Notes: generated by a model not told the origin, from the sequence alone. DNA of 64,000 bases from Neobacillus cucumis (GCF_016908975.1 NZ_JAFBEX010000025.1:1-64000); one strand, 5' to 3'; shown: positions 33,409-44,341, counted from the stretch's first letter. Numbers and translations: made by a program.

Positions 33409-36400
33409 TTAACTTATGGTACTTAAAGGCTGTAATGCAAGATAAACTTTTACATGATGCACTTGACCGTCATCTAAAAGTTTTAGGTACGGTTGATCAC
33501 TGGCATCCTTATCGTTCACTATCCATTTTACTGGAGTATCAGAATCGTGGTTACAGTGAATGACAAGTGAATACGTGGTTTTTCCAAATAGATAGTCGAT
33601 ACTGAATGATTCCCAATCTGTCGGTACACAAGGTTTAATATATAGTTGATCACCTTGAAGCTTGACCCCTAATATATATTCTAATCCTGCTTGGTACATC
33701 CAACTAGACGCCCCTGTGTACCATGACCAGCCGCCTCTGCCTTGATGTGGGTGTGCTGTATATACATCAGCTGACATCGCATATGGTTCATTTTCATATG
33801 TTAGCACATCACGAGTGTTGAGCGTGTGGTTGATTGGATTGAGTATCGAAAATAGTTCAAAGGCTTTGTCGCGACGATTTAACATTGACCAGGCGACAAT
33901 TCCCCATATGACACCGTGTGTATATTGTCCACCATTTTCACGAATTCCAGGTGGATAGCCTTGAATGTATCCGGGGCTCGGTTTTGTTTTATCGAACGGT
34001 TTGGTTAACAAACGAGCCAGATTTAAATCACGATCGACAAGTTCTCGGTCAAACGAAGTCATGGCCTGAGTCTGACGGTCGATTGAGGTTCCCTGCGAGA
34101 TGACAGACCACGACTGAGCAATGGCGTCTATTTTACATTCCGTGTTGTTATTTGATCCAATCCATGTTCCGGCATCCGTATATGCACGGCGGAACCAGCT
34201 GCCATCCCATGCATGCTGGTTAAGGTTTTCCTCCAATTGTTTGGCAGTATTGTTAAAATATACAACCTTATCATCAGGAAGGATACCGTCGTCAAGTCTT
34301 GAAAATCTGTTAAGAATATCGATAAGGAACCAACCAAGCCAGATGCTCTCACCACGACCCTTTGCTCCGATACGACTCATGCCATCATTCCAGTCCCCAA
34401 TACCCATGAGCGGGCATCCGTGTTCACCAAATTTTAAAGCATGGTGAATGGCCCGAAGGCAATGATCTAACAGTGAACCTTTCTCTTCAGACACTACTGT
34501 ATCTTCATAACGTTCTAGTTCCTCCTCTTTAAGAACCTCGCTCCGCAAGTAGGGGACAATCTCTTTTAGAATGCCGTAATCACCTGTTTGTTCTAAATAA
34601 CGGGATACAGCATAAGGTAACCAGAGTAGATCATCTGAAAATTTCGTACGAATTCCTTTATCGGTTTCTTGGTGCCACCAGTGTTGAACATCTCCTTCTT
34701 GGTATTGGTGGGCAGCATTAATGAGGATTTGCTTTCTCGTAATCTCAGGATCAGCATGTAAAAGCGCTAGCGAGTCCTGAAGCTGATCACGGAACCCAAA
34801 TGCACCTCCCGCCTGATAAAATGCGGTCCTTGCCCATAATCGGCAGGCAAGTGTTTGATATAATAGCCAGCCGTTCATCATGATGTCCATCGCCCGATCG
34901 GGTGTTTTAATCTGTACTTGTCCAAGAATCTTCTGCCAGTAATGAGTAACTTCTGAAAGCGTGTCCTCGAAAGCAGATGGTCGACCATATTGTTTAATAA
35001 GCGAGGATACCTTGTCCTTTGAGGATTCACAGCCAAACAAAATCAGTACCGTTATTTCCTCATCTGGTGGTATTTCAACCACTGCTTGAAGCACCCCGCA
35101 TGAATTTGAGAAAGCCCCTGTCCGTTTAGATAACCCCTTTCCTAAAAAAGCACTAGGGAACTCATATGTGCCGCTACGTCCGATAAATTCTTCGCGATCC
35201 CCCGTCCAAGAATACAAATTGTCTGCCTTCTTGGACGAATTGGGAACGGATATATGCATAAAACTGACTGCATTACGAAATGTTTCTTGATACGCATTAC
35301 GCGCAAGTAGTGCTTTATGATCTTCGTCCCATTCCGTAACAATGTAAGGGGCCTGGGCTTCACGTATAACTCCAATAACCCATTCTGCGTAATAGGAAAT
35401 GGAAATGCGCTTTTGAGTATTACTTCTATTACTAAGGTTTAGCTTGATAAGTTTTAGCGTATCGTTCAAAGGAACAATCGTGTCCATCTTGTGGACTACA
35501 TCTCCATCCATTTGTTCAAACCGGCTAAATCCCTTGCCATGAGTTACTTTGTAAGTTAGCTCGTCTCCTGCTGGTTTTGGGGTAGCTGACCAGACTCGCT
35601 TCGAATCGAGATCCTGCAAATATAGGCACTCTCCAGGTTCATCTAATACGGGGTCATTCGTCCAAGGTGTGAGTTTACACTCTCGAGAATTGTTCCACCA
35701 ACTATAACCTGTACCGAAATCTGTGATTAAACAACCAAATCGAGGGTTTGCAAGTATATTACTCCAAGGTCTGGGCAGATATGAACTTTTCTGAACATAC
35801 ATTTGGTAGGCACTACCACCCTCGATGAAACCTCCCCAACCATTGAAAAATTCACCTATAGGAGAAAGAGAGGATGGTTGTTCCAGCCTATCCCATTTTC
35901 GTTCTACAACAAGTTGCTGCTGTACTGAAATTATTGGATTTTCATACACGCTTAGTTGTGCACTCAAACTTGGACCTCCTGCTCGCAGCCAGACACGTGC
36001 TACAGATTTCAGGAGAGTTACTATTTTCTCGTCCAGTTGTGAAGCCTTTAAACCAATAATTCGTCTTAATTGGCCCAATCCACGGCCTGCCAGTTGATCT
36101 CTTAAACGATTCATGAGTTGATCCTGATAGCCACCAACGGTTTCATCAAGCACCACCAAGTCAATTTCTAATCCTAGCTGACACAAGTACTGGTGTTGTT
36201 GTGCTAACAAACTAACGAAAGGCAAATCGGCTGAATGCTTGATAGAAACCATAGCAATGGGCACGTCGCCGCTTATCCCATGCGACCATAAGGCAGACTG
36301 ACCTAAACTATTCTGTTTAATCGCTTCACTTCGCATCGGAGTGAGGGACGGTGTATATAGAAGACGACCCGCCAACCGATGAGCAGCCGAAGCTTGCTTC

Positions 36401-39400
36401 GGTGTTAGGTGCAGGTGCCGAAGATCAATTTGCGAACGTACTAAAGCTAAATGGAAGGTACGATCTACCTGATTCGGCTCACGCAACTGTTGAACAATAT
36501 CCAATGCCTTCTCGCGGCTATTGGCCACACCTGTCACAATGTAGATAGAAGCTGATTGCCGTGGTGCCAAATGAATGCGTCGTCTCATGATAAACGCTGG
36601 ATCCACAACAGAGCCGACAAGTTCACGAAGTCGTGAGGATATTGCATATGGTTCCTTGAGTGAATATCCACGTCCAATAAACTTAGCACGATCCGTCTCG
36701 AATTCGTAATCATGAGCATTAGGGTCATCAGTATAGACTGTATGAACAGCCCATGTCTCTTGCTCTTCATCTTCTCGGGTACGTCTCTTTGCCAATAGAC
36801 ATTGTGCTTGTGCATCGTGGCTTGTATCGATAAATAACTTGTTAAATGCCGGATGCGCACTAAATGCAAGAGGACTGGCCAGCGCTAATTCTAAAAACGT
36901 GGTCACTTCCAGTATCTTTTCTTCGGTACTATTATTGACAAGTTGGAGACGTCGTACCTCGGCGTCAATATCAGGAGGAATGGTTATTTCAAGCTTTGAT
37001 GAAATATCACAATAGGTACCCTCATATGTAGTTTTGTCAAGACGAAATACGGAACTTGGATCCTGAATTTTATTACAAGGGAAACAAGTTATACTCCATG
37101 TCTTTTCAGAAGGAATTTCGTGAACGTAAATCATCATACCAGAAGTATCTGCAATGGGATCTTCACGCCATCTTGAAATCGAAAGCCCATTCCATGTAAT
37201 CATCCCTGTTCCATTGTTTGTGTTTATAGTTGTCATTCGGCTGTTTGATAAGACGTTTATTTCGGGAACCAAAGTTGGTTTTGTAAACGACCGTTCCATA
37301 TTATCAAAGTGTTCATCAAAAGAAGTGAACTTTGCATTTAGACCTAAAGGCTCTTCAATAAGGGCAGCCTTTTCAGGTAAGCGCTCCTGTAAAAGCAGAT
37401 TGCAGGTGCGTACGCGGGCATCGGAATGGAAACGTCTTATCATAATATCATCCGATAATAAATTGGTTAGAGTTAGCATACTCATACCTTGATGGTGAGC
37501 CATGTAGCTTTGCACGACCTGAAATCGGTCTCCATTTAAAAGTCTTTGGGCAGTAAAATCAACTGCTTCATAATACCCGAACTCACTTTTGGCACGATAA
37601 TCTTCAAATTTACGTAATGCTGCAAGACCAGCTTCACCCGCATAAGGAAGAGCCATAATCGTAGCATATGGTGCAAGGACCAAATTTTGTTCTAGACCAC
37701 GATCAAGTCCAAGTCTAGGGACACCAAAAGCGCGGTATTGATAATTCAGCTGATAGTCGAAAGCATAATAGCCGCTCTCTGAAATTCCAAAGGGCAGTTG
37801 ATATTGATCAGCATACGTTTGCTGTGCGTGAACAACTCCTCGATAAGTGGAATCCCATATAGTATTGCGGTATGAACGCATAATCAGACTTGGCATCAAA
37901 TACTCAAACATGGTTCCTGACCAAGATAACAATGTTTTGTGCTGCCCGGAAATAGTCATCGTCCGTCCTAGTGAAAACCAATGTGAAGCTGGTATTTGTC
38001 CCAAAGCTATGGCTACAAAGCTTGCTTGTCTCGCTTCAGATGCCAATAAATCATAAAGAATCGTATCTTTTTGGTTGGTATCAATATGGTATCCGAGAGA
38101 GAATAATCGTTCATCTGAATTAAAGAGTGCTTTGAAATTAGTTTGTTGAATAAGCTGGTCTATTTCACTGATGATGTCCTTTATGCGTGTTTGAAAATCA
38201 ATTTCCCGTAGGCTCCACTCAAGTAAACTTTGTTCTACGACCATTAAATACCCTACAAAGTTGCCAGAATCAACTGTTGAAACGTATTTAGGGAGCAGCG
38301 ACGAAGCTGAACAGGTATCATACCAATTCAATAAATGCCCATTCCATTTTTCCAGCCGAATAATCGTTTTCAGCGAAGATTCGATGCGGTTTAACATGGT
38401 AGGCGTATCGATGAATTCCAAATCACGGGCAGCAACCACACATGCTAAATATAAGCCAATATTGGTAGGTGACGTTCTATGGGCAATGATTTCTTTTGGA
38501 TGGTACTGCACGTTATCAGGCGGCAGCCAAGACTCTTCCTCCGTGACATATTTTTCATAAAATGACCAGATTTGAAAAGCTAATTCATTTAGTTCAGAAT
38601 GTGCATTATTTATCCATGTTCGGCTTTCTGCTTTTGGCGGTTGATTTAATTGCGTAATGACAGGGCGAGCTAGAAGCCAAAAAATAAGAGCAGCAGTGCC
38701 AAATATCCGCTCAAACAGGCCACCAGAAAACCAAGCAATTAAAGCAAATATGAAAATAACCATGTATCCTGCAGGCTCAAACAGGAAAACTCGTCTCCTA
38801 GTGTCTTCACGATCTGTCTGCGAAGAAGGGATCCACTCAAGTAAATTGCGACGACTGACGAACATGCGGTAAAGTGTACGTAAAATAGCATCAAAAGAAA
38901 GTACTGTTGTAAATGGCAGGGTAATTAACTGCATAGTGCACTGGAGAAAGCTAATGCAAAGAGTTCGGTTTAGTCTTCTTCCTAACATTGCTGAAATGAG
39001 AGAACTAAGAAATGGAAGAAAAACTGTTAACCCTATGATTGTTTCCCAAATCCAGCTCCTGCCTGGCAAAGCGAATAACCCAAGTATTGCAATAATTAAG
39101 AAGACAGGTGCACGTAGACTCCGGCGCAAATTATCAACAATTTGCCAACGGGTTAGACTGCACAAAGCAACTCTGCTTTCACCTTGTTGATCATTGCATC
39201 TGAGACCCAACCATTTAATTAGCTGCCAGTCCCCGCGAATCCATCGATGAGCACGTCGCTCGTAAGCGTAATAAATGCCTGGATATGACTCGACCACTTC
39301 TATGTCAGAGGTTAAACCAGTGCGTAAAAATCCACCTTCAAGTAAATCGTGACTCAGCACAGAATTTTCTGGAATTCGGTTTACCAATGTTTTCCGAAAT

Positions 39401-41529
39401 GCTTCAACGTCAAAAATGCCCTTACCAACAAAAATCGCGTGACCAAATAAATCTTGATAAACATTTGAAACAGCAAAAGCATATGGATCAATTCCTGGTT
39501 CCCCAGCCCATAATGAGGCGAATCTTGAATTTTGGGTTGATTCATAACTTACACCTATACGAGGCTGCAGCAAACCAAAACCTTCAATAACACGAGTTCC
39601 CTCATCATTAAGCCTTGGCCGATTGAAGGGAAAATGAATGGAACCCGCTAAGCGGCTCACTACACCAATCGGGAGTTGTGTATCAGAATCAGTAGTAAAA
39701 ATATATCGGATTTTTTTCAATATTTCTGTTTGTCCCAGGCAAGTGGTGTAGCTAGTTTGGTCACTTCCTGCAAGAAGCTCAACGAATTCAACAAGTTTCC
39801 CGCGCTTGCGCTCCCAGCCCATATAATTTTGATCAACCGAATTATAAATACGAGATCTGTGGAATAGAAAAAATTTCTCAGACCCGTATTTTTTTCGTAA
39901 CTCATTAATTCGTTCCCCAGCATAAGCGATTATCTTCTCGTCATCTGGCATCGTTTCGGTAGCTGCATCATAAAAGTCGGCTAATATGGCAAAATGTATG
40001 TTCTGTTGCCGATTTGCCAGGTAATGAATCAATAGTTGGTTTACCACATCATCCACTTCTTCCAGACTTGACCAGATAACAGGCATAACCACCATTGTGA
40101 CCGCATCATCGGGCAGGTGTTCCGAAAAGTCATATCTCAGAAGTGGAGTAGGTCGGCAGCATTTACCAATAACGGCATGGATAATCTCAATTACCCAATC
40201 ACTGACTGGCAGCATTAAGGCGATAATAATCGCCAACCAGGATAAAGGCCGAACTGCCATACCATTTGCTACACATATTCCGGTGAGCAGCATCAATCCT
40301 GCAAACAATAAGATTGAGCTTAGAAAATACGCAATGGAAGGCTGCCTCTGAATGGCAAGTTGAGGTAAAACTCTTGGACGAGCCACTTTGCAGAGCTCTT
40401 TGCGCATGAAGGTAATTCCTTTTGGATCAAATAGATAATAAGCAAGGCATGCACCACGAGGATTATTCATGGTTTGTTCCGGGTTTTCATGACAAGACGC
40501 TGCCAGTCGTACGGAAGTCTCGGCAACCAGGGTTTCCGGTACGTTCAGTTGATTGGCAATTTTGACTATACGTCCACGAAGTAAGTCACGGCTTTCTATA
40601 TCGAGACGTTTATAGTCATTTTTCGAATCAGAGAGAAGAGCTTGTTCAAGATAAGAAACTCTTGAAAATGTCAACCGCCATGGCAAGCGCTCCAAAATGT
40701 GCAAACTTTGCACTAAATTCCCACAAGTCACCTGTAACTCTGCCTGAAGCTGATGCTCATATGAAACCATCTGCTCAAGGCTAAATTCACTATTTTCTAC
40801 ATGAGCTGAAAGCCAATCGTGAACGATCCGTATATTTGGCTCTCTTTCACTCAAATGTTGGACGAAATGGACAATTTTGATTGGATTTAATGGTTCATTG
40901 CGTGTTTCCTGCTCTAATAAAGAACGTATTTTCGTATCTGACATATTTCTGGAGCCTATTTGCTCTATTAAGGACAGAATTGAGTGACATGCATCGTGTC
41001 TTTTTCGTACTTCCCGCATCACCTCGGATAACCGTCTAATAATAATGACACGCATGGCACTTGGCAATGTCCAGCATTCTATATCCTTCAGAACAGAAAC
41101 TTCCTGAAAAGACATGAGGTAACTCTCGAATGAGTGCAAATCGTAACGACCATCCACGTGTTCGAGATAATCATTGCATAGGGCATAAATTCTTGGTATT
41201 CCAGTGGACTGCAATTTAGGTAATATTTTAAGAGTTGCACGAGGCAGCTCCTTAAAAACAACTTGTGCTTGTATTTCAATAAAGTTGATGTGATCTAGAA
41301 GCCAATCTTCAGCTGGTTGCTTACATTCAACTTTGGTATTTCTTAAGTCTTTAGCGAATTCATGGAGACTTGCTAAATCCGATCGAAAAGCAGCCCATTT
41401 TCTTGTAGGAAACCTGTTGGTTGAAGTTAATTCTTGAGTTAAGGCAAATGCATAAGCCCTTTCTCTTAATTGTTCATTGTTTAAAATCCTAGACTCCCCC
41501 TCTTTAGTTACATATGAAAATATTCCCAC
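33409..41529 (-). CDS. Cyclic beta-1,2-glucan synthase-like protein (NdvB/ChvB type)
   Basis: This 2706-residue membrane protein has the layout of cyclic beta-1,2-glucan synthases. The first 400 residues are helical; membrane helices (about 405-460) precede a glycosyltransferase 84 domain with FTTDSDTQLP (about 613) and HRWIRGDW (about 763). More helices follow (about 800-950), then a glycoamylase-like domain (about 1000-1350). Two sugar-binding and GH94 phosphorylase-like units close the protein, with AGGAFGFRDQLQD and MGIGDWNDGMSR carrying the expected catalytic Asp (about 2380). The only possible upstream start is GTG, directly after a TAG and without a ribosome binding site. It is monocistronic. 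Such enzymes are best known from Rhizobiales. Confidence 0.85.
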   Translation of the reverse strand: MGIFSYVTKEGESRILNNEQLRERAYAFALTQELTSTNRFPTRKWAAFRSDLASLHEFAKDLRNTKVECKQPAEDWLLDHINFIEIQAQVVFKELPRATLKILPKLQSTGIPRIYALCNDYLEHVDGRYDLHSFESYLMSFQEVSVLKDIECWTLPSAMRVIIIRRLSEVMREVRKRHDACHSILSLIEQIGSRNMSDTKIRSLLEQETRNEPLNPIKIVHFVQHLSEREPNIRIVHDWLSAHVENSEFSLEQMVSYEHQLQAELQVTCGNLVQSLHILERLPWRLTFSRVSYLEQALLSDSKNDYKRLDIESRDLLRGRIVKIANQLNVPETLVAETSVRLAASCHENPEQTMNNPRGACLAYYLFDPKGITFMRKELCKVARPRVLPQLAIQRQPSIAYFLSSILLFAGLMLLTGICVANGMAVRPLSWLAIIIALMLPVSDWVIEIIHAVIGKCCRPTPLLRYDFSEHLPDDAVTMVVMPVIWSSLEEVDDVVNQLLIHYLANRQQNIHFAILADFYDAATETMPDDEKIIAYAGERINELRKKYGSEKFFLFHRSRIYNSVDQNYMGWERKRGKLVEFVELLAGSDQTSYTTCLGQTEILKKIRYIFTTDSDTQLPIGVVSRLAGSIHFPFNRPRLNDEGTRVIEGFGLLQPRIGVSYESTQNSRFASLWAGEPGIDPYAFAVSNVYQDLFGHAIFVGKGIFDVEAFRKTLVNRIPENSVLSHDLLEGGFLRTGLTSDIEVVESYPGIYYAYERRAHRWIRGDWQLIKWLGLRCNDQQGESRVALCSLTRWQIVDNLRRSLRAPVFLIIAILGLFALPGRSWIWETIIGLTVFLPFLSSLISAMLGRRLNRTLCISFLQCTMQLITLPFTTVLSFDAILRTLYRMFVSRRNLLEWIPSSQTDREDTRRRVFLFEPAGYMVIFIFALIAWFSGGLFERIFGTAALIFWLLARPVITQLNQPPKAESRTWINNAHSELNELAFQIWSFYEKYVTEEESWLPPDNVQYHPKEIIAHRTSPTNIGLYLACVVAARDLEFIDTPTMLNRIESSLKTIIRLEKWNGHLLNWYDTCSASSLLPKYVSTVDSGNFVGYLMVVEQSLLEWSLREIDFQTRIKDIISEIDQLIQQTNFKALFNSDERLFSLGYHIDTNQKDTILYDLLASEARQASFVAIALGQIPASHWFSLGRTMTISGQHKTLLSWSGTMFEYLMPSLIMRSYRNTIWDSTYRGVVHAQQTYADQYQLPFGISESGYYAFDYQLNYQYRAFGVPRLGLDRGLEQNLVLAPYATIMALPYAGEAGLAALRKFEDYRAKSEFGYYEAVDFTAQRLLNGDRFQVVQSYMAHHQGMSMLTLTNLLSDDIMIRRFHSDARVRTCNLLLQERLPEKAALIEEPLGLNAKFTSFDEHFDNMERSFTKPTLVPEINVLSNSRMTTINTNNGTGMITWNGLSISRWREDPIADTSGMMIYVHEIPSEKTWSITCFPCNKIQDPSSVFRLDKTTYEGTYCDISSKLEITIPPDIDAEVRRLQLVNNSTEEKILEVTTFLELALASPLAFSAHPAFNKLFIDTSHDAQAQCLLAKRRTREDEEQETWAVHTVYTDDPNAHDYEFETDRAKFIGRGYSLKEPYAISSRLRELVGSVVDPAFIMRRRIHLAPRQSASIYIVTGVANSREKALDIVQQLREPNQVDRTFHLALVRSQIDLRHLHLTPKQASAAHRLAGRLLYTPSLTPMRSEAIKQNSLGQSALWSHGISGDVPIAMVSIKHSADLPFVSLLAQQHQYLCQLGLEIDLVVLDETVGGYQDQLMNRLRDQLAGRGLGQLRRIIGLKASQLDEKIVTLLKSVARVWLRAGGPSLSAQLSVYENPIISVQQQLVVERKWDRLEQPSSLSPIGEFFNGWGGFIEGGSAYQMYVQKSSYLPRPWSNILANPRFGCLITDFGTGYSWWNNSRECKLTPWTNDPVLDEPGECLYLQDLDSKRVWSATPKPAGDELTYKVTHGKGFSRFEQMDGDVVHKMDTIVPLNDTLKLIKLNLSNRSNTQKRISISYYAEWVIGVIREAQAPYIVTEWDEDHKALLARNAYQETFRNAVSFMHISVPNSSKKADNLYSWTGDREEFIGRSGTYEFPSAFLGKGLSKRTGAFSNSCGVLQAVVEIPPDEEITVLILFGCESSKDKVSSLIKQYGRPSAFEDTLSEVTHYWQKILGQVQIKTPDRAMDIMMNGWLLYQTLACRLWARTAFYQAGGAFGFRDQLQDSLALLHADPEITRKQILINAAHQYQEGDVQHWWHQETDKGIRTKFSDDLLWLPYAVSRYLEQTGDYGILKEIVPYLRSEVLKEEELERYEDTVVSEEKGSLLDHCLRAIHHALKFGEHGCPLMGIGDWNDGMSRIGAKGRGESIWLGWFLIDILNRFSRLDDGILPDDKVVYFNNTAKQLEENLNQHAWDGSWFRRAYTDAGTWIGSNNNTECKIDAIAQSWSVISQGTSIDRQTQAMTSFDRELVDRDLNLARLLTKPFDKTKPSPGYIQGYPPGIRENGGQYTHGVIWGIVAWSMLNRRDKAFELFSILNPINHTLNTRDVLTYENEPYAMSADVYTAHPHQGRGGWSWYTGASSWMYQAGLEYILGVKLQGDQLYIKPCVPTDWESFSIDYLFGKTTYSLVIHCNHDSDTPVKWIVNDKDASDQPYLKLLDDGQVHHVKVYLALQPLSTIS

Positions 41530-41739
41530 GGACTACTCATTTTCATACATGATTTAACACTCTTTCTTGCAAATACATTGATCATAATTAAGTAAAAAGA
41601 GTAGGAGGAAGCTATTTTTTTGGAGGATCTCCCTTTTTATGAATAGAATAATAATAAAATTTGAAATATTTACAACTTTATTAATATTCATTTTACTGCC
41701 ATAATAAATTAAAATAACTCCAGAAAAGTAGGTGGAAAT

Positions 41740-42282
41740 ATGAGTAGGTCGATTAATGATTATACAATTATGGAATCACTATTTTTTACTCAAAGAATGA
41801 TGCAATTAAGTAAAGCGCTCTGGAAAGTAATTGAAAAGGATTGGCAGCAATGGATAAAGCCATATGACCTTAACATTAATGAACACCATATTTTATGGAT
41901 TACCTATTATTTAAAAGACGCTCCCATTTCAGAAATTGCCAAACTTGGAGTCATGCACGTATCAACAGCTTTTAATTTCTCAAAAAAGTTGGAAAACCAA
42001 GGATACTTGCAATTCTCTAAAAAAGAAAATGATATGAGAAACACATATATTCAATTAACGAAAAAAGGGGAAGAATTGCTTTTAACCATTTTCAAAAATT
42101 ATGAGCCGTTACAAAATTCCGTATTTAAAGGAGCATTACCATTACACGAATTATACGGAAAATTCCCTGAATTTATTGAAATGTCAGCCATTGTTCGTAG
42201 TATATATGGTGATGACTTTATGGAAGTTTTTGAATACTCTTTCGATAACATTGAAAAAGATTCGCTTATTTGGAAGGAATGA
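41740..42282 (+). CDS. hpr: MarR-type transition-state regulator Hpr (ScoC)
   Basis: This 180-residue repressor of extracellular protease and sporulation genes has the Hpr N terminus (DYTIMESLFFTQRMMQLSKAL, WKVIEKDWQQWIKPYDLNINEHHILW), a winged helix (APISEIAKLGVMHVSTAFNF with SKKLENQGYL) and the C-terminal helices with HELYGKFPEFIEM. Length is slightly below B. subtilis Hpr (203) because the acidic tail is shorter. AGGTGG precedes the ATG. A 100-bp part of the gene is duplicated at 23187-23286. Confidence 0.93.
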   Translation: MSRSINDYTIMESLFFTQRMMQLSKALWKVIEKDWQQWIKPYDLNINEHHILWITYYLKDAPISEIAKLGVMHVSTAFNFSKKLENQGYLQFSKKENDMRNTYIQLTKKGEELLLTIFKNYEPLQNSVFKGALPLHELYGKFPEFIEMSAIVRSIYGDDFMEVFEYSFDNIEKDSLIWKE

Positions 42283-42292
42283 TTAAAAAACG

Positions 42293-42341
42293 AAAAAAGC
42301 AATTTCTAAGTAACAAAGTACTTCTTAGAAATTGCTTTTTA
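42293..42341. terminator. Bidirectional terminator
   Basis: AAAAAGCAATTTCTAAG and CTTAGAAATTGCTTTTT form a perfect 17-bp stem. It lies between hpr and the convergent yrk-type block and can end both. Confidence 0.9.
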
Positions 42342-42374
42342 AATTATAAAATCTCTATAAATAATGCCCTAAGT

Positions 42375-43151
42375 TTATAATATTCCTATCCATGTCTTCA
42401 CTGCAGTAACCAAAATTAAGATCCCCATAATGACTTGTAACACATTAGTGTTAACCCTCTTCCCTGCTGTTGCTCCTATGGGTGAAGCCATTAAACTAGC
42501 CACAACCATGATAATTGAAGGTAAAATTGGTACTTGTCCTGTTGCTATTTTTCCGGAAACAGCGCCAATCGATGAAATAAGGGTAATGGCTAAAGAAGAG
42601 GCAATCGTCATCCTAGTAGGAATCTTTAACACAACCAGCATAATCGGCACTAACAGAAATGCTCCTCCGGCCCCTACAATACCTGCCCCAATCCCCACGA
42701 TAAAAGATAGTAGTGCTGCAAGCCATTTATTAAACTTGATTTGTTCCAACGGAATATGATCAATTCCTCTCTTAGGTACAAACATCATGATAACAGCTAT
42801 CAACGCTAAGATACCATATACAATGTTAATTCCACTTTCTGGCATGTGAGTGGATCCAACCCCCCCAATAAAACTTCCAATTAAAATACTTATACCCATG
42901 AATGCAATGAGTGTTTTATTTAAATAACCACCTTTCCGGTAAGCCAAAACACCACCAATTGTTGCAAAAAACACTTGGATAGCTGTAATACCAGTAACTT
43001 CATGTGCTGTAAAATGACCCACACTAAGCATGACTGGAATATACAACAACATCGGATAGTTGATGATAGCTCCACCTATCCCTAACATTCCAGAAATAAA
43101 AGAGCCAACAAACCCCATTAGGAAGATCGTAATCATTAAGCTGATATCCAT
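42375..43151 (-). CDS. yrkJ: TauE/SafE family sulfite/anion exporter
   Basis: This 258-residue protein with about eight helices is from the TauE/SafE (TSUP) family, which exports sulfite, thiosulfate or related anions. The two family repeats are GFVGSFISGMLGIGGAIINYPML and IVGIGAGIVGAGGAFLLVPIMLV; both glycine-rich loops are intact. AAGGAGG precedes the ATG. It is the last gene of the sulfur block, 54 bases after the persulfide dioxygenase gene with no promoter-like dyad between, so it is co-transcribed. Removing sulfite made by the dioxygenase is the natural role here. Confidence 0.9.
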   Translation of the reverse strand: MDISLMITIFLMGFVGSFISGMLGIGGAIINYPMLLYIPVMLSVGHFTAHEVTGITAIQVFFATIGGVLAYRKGGYLNKTLIAFMGISILIGSFIGGVGSTHMPESGINIVYGILALIAVIMMFVPKRGIDHIPLEQIKFNKWLAALLSFIVGIGAGIVGAGGAFLLVPIMLVVLKIPTRMTIASSLAITLISSIGAVSGKIATGQVPILPSIIMVVASLMASPIGATAGKRVNTNVLQVIMGILILVTAVKTWIGIL

Positions 43152-43205
43152 GATATCCTCCTTTTAAAAAGGGAACCTTATTGATTCCCGATATTTTCAA
43201 TCCCT

Positions 43206-44333
43206 TTATCGTACCGCACAACGATTTGGTCCAATCTCCATCTCTCGTTGTTGATCAATGTCTGGGTTAATTTTTCCCATATTGGTTTGACGAATCTCTT
43301 GATAAGCATTTGGCTGAGGTGGCAAGTTTTCCGTTAGCATTTTTCTGAATTCATTTTCGTCTTTAATATTTAGACCATGATTTTTCGCAAAAAGTGTCCC
43401 TAATTTTTCTGCCACACTTCCATCTTCATTTAATTCATCAATAATCATAAAGTGTGCTGGAAGAACCATAAGCTCTTCTGACAATTCTTTGTATCGTTTA
43501 TAAAGAGTTTCTCTTAAATCTCCAACCCAGTCTTCCGCCATACCTGCAAGGTCCGGTCTTCCGATTGAATCAATGAATAGGATATCACCTGAAAGCAGGA
43601 ACTTTTCATCCACTACAAACGATGTGGATCCGAGCGTGTGACCAGGAGAATAGAAAGCATGAATATTTATAATTGTATTGCCGATGGTTACGTCATTACC
43701 GTCGTCTAATGGTTGATAAACAAAGGTTACTTCTGTTGCATCCTTTGGTGGAAGCCAGTAGGTTGCTCCAGTTTTCTCAGCAATTGTACGCCCGCCAGAA
43801 ACATGATCAGCATGAAGGTGTGTATCAAATACATGAGTAATTTTGACACCGATACTTTCAGCAAAATCAAGATAGATATCCGTCATACGTGTTGCATCAA
43901 TCAGTGCTGCTTCACCGTTTGACACCACCATGTAGGATAAACAGCCTTTACCAATTCGAACAAACTGATAAATTTCGCCACCATCCTTTAGGTCACCCAC
44001 TTTAACCGGTTCTAAATGTTCACTCCATGCTTTCATACCTCCTTTAAGGTATGACACGTTTAACCCTGCATCCGAAAGCATTTCTGCTACCATTACCGAT
44101 GAGCCTTCTTTTGCACAAACCACTACTATGTCTTTATTAGTAGGAATTTTATTTATGATTTCTTCTACACCATCTAACAATTCGAAATAAGGAATATTTA
44201 AATACTCAAAGTTTTCACCTTCCATTTTCCAATCCTTAAAATCAGTTTCATTACGTACATCAAGAATAAATAACTCTTCTTTATCAAAAACCTTCTTCGT
44301 AACCTCATTTGAAGTCATTACATTTACAGTCAT
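43206..44333 (-). CDS. yrkH: Rhodanese-persulfide dioxygenase fusion (ETHE1-like MBL protein)
   Basis: This 375-residue cytoplasmic enzyme has an N-terminal rhodanese domain (about 1-100) with the putative active Cys in VVVCAKEGSS, then an ETHE1-type metallo-beta-lactamase domain. The non-haem iron ligands are in THLHADHVSGG (about 170), SPGHTLGST and LSGDILFIDSIGRPDLAG. It should oxidise glutathione- or bacillithiol-type persulfides to sulfite. The order rhodanese-MBL differs from CstB, where the MBL comes first. The Shine-Dalgarno sequence (GGGGGT) lies inside a CstR-like dyad. It corresponds to yrkH of B. subtilis. Confidence 0.9.
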   Translation of the reverse strand: MTVNVMTSNEVTKKVFDKEELFILDVRNETDFKDWKMEGENFEYLNIPYFELLDGVEEIINKIPTNKDIVVVCAKEGSSVMVAEMLSDAGLNVSYLKGGMKAWSEHLEPVKVGDLKDGGEIYQFVRIGKGCLSYMVVSNGEAALIDATRMTDIYLDFAESIGVKITHVFDTHLHADHVSGGRTIAEKTGATYWLPPKDATEVTFVYQPLDDGNDVTIGNTIINIHAFYSPGHTLGSTSFVVDEKFLLSGDILFIDSIGRPDLAGMAEDWVGDLRETLYKRYKELSEELMVLPAHFMIIDELNEDGSVAEKLGTLFAKNHGLNIKDENEFRKMLTENLPPQPNAYQEIRQTNMGKINPDIDQQREMEIGPNRCAVR

Positions 44334-44341
44334 CTTTCATT

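Noticed and set aside
33918..41279. Open frames opposite or within the glucan synthase gene
   Set aside because: Shadows in other frames of a single long conserved protein.
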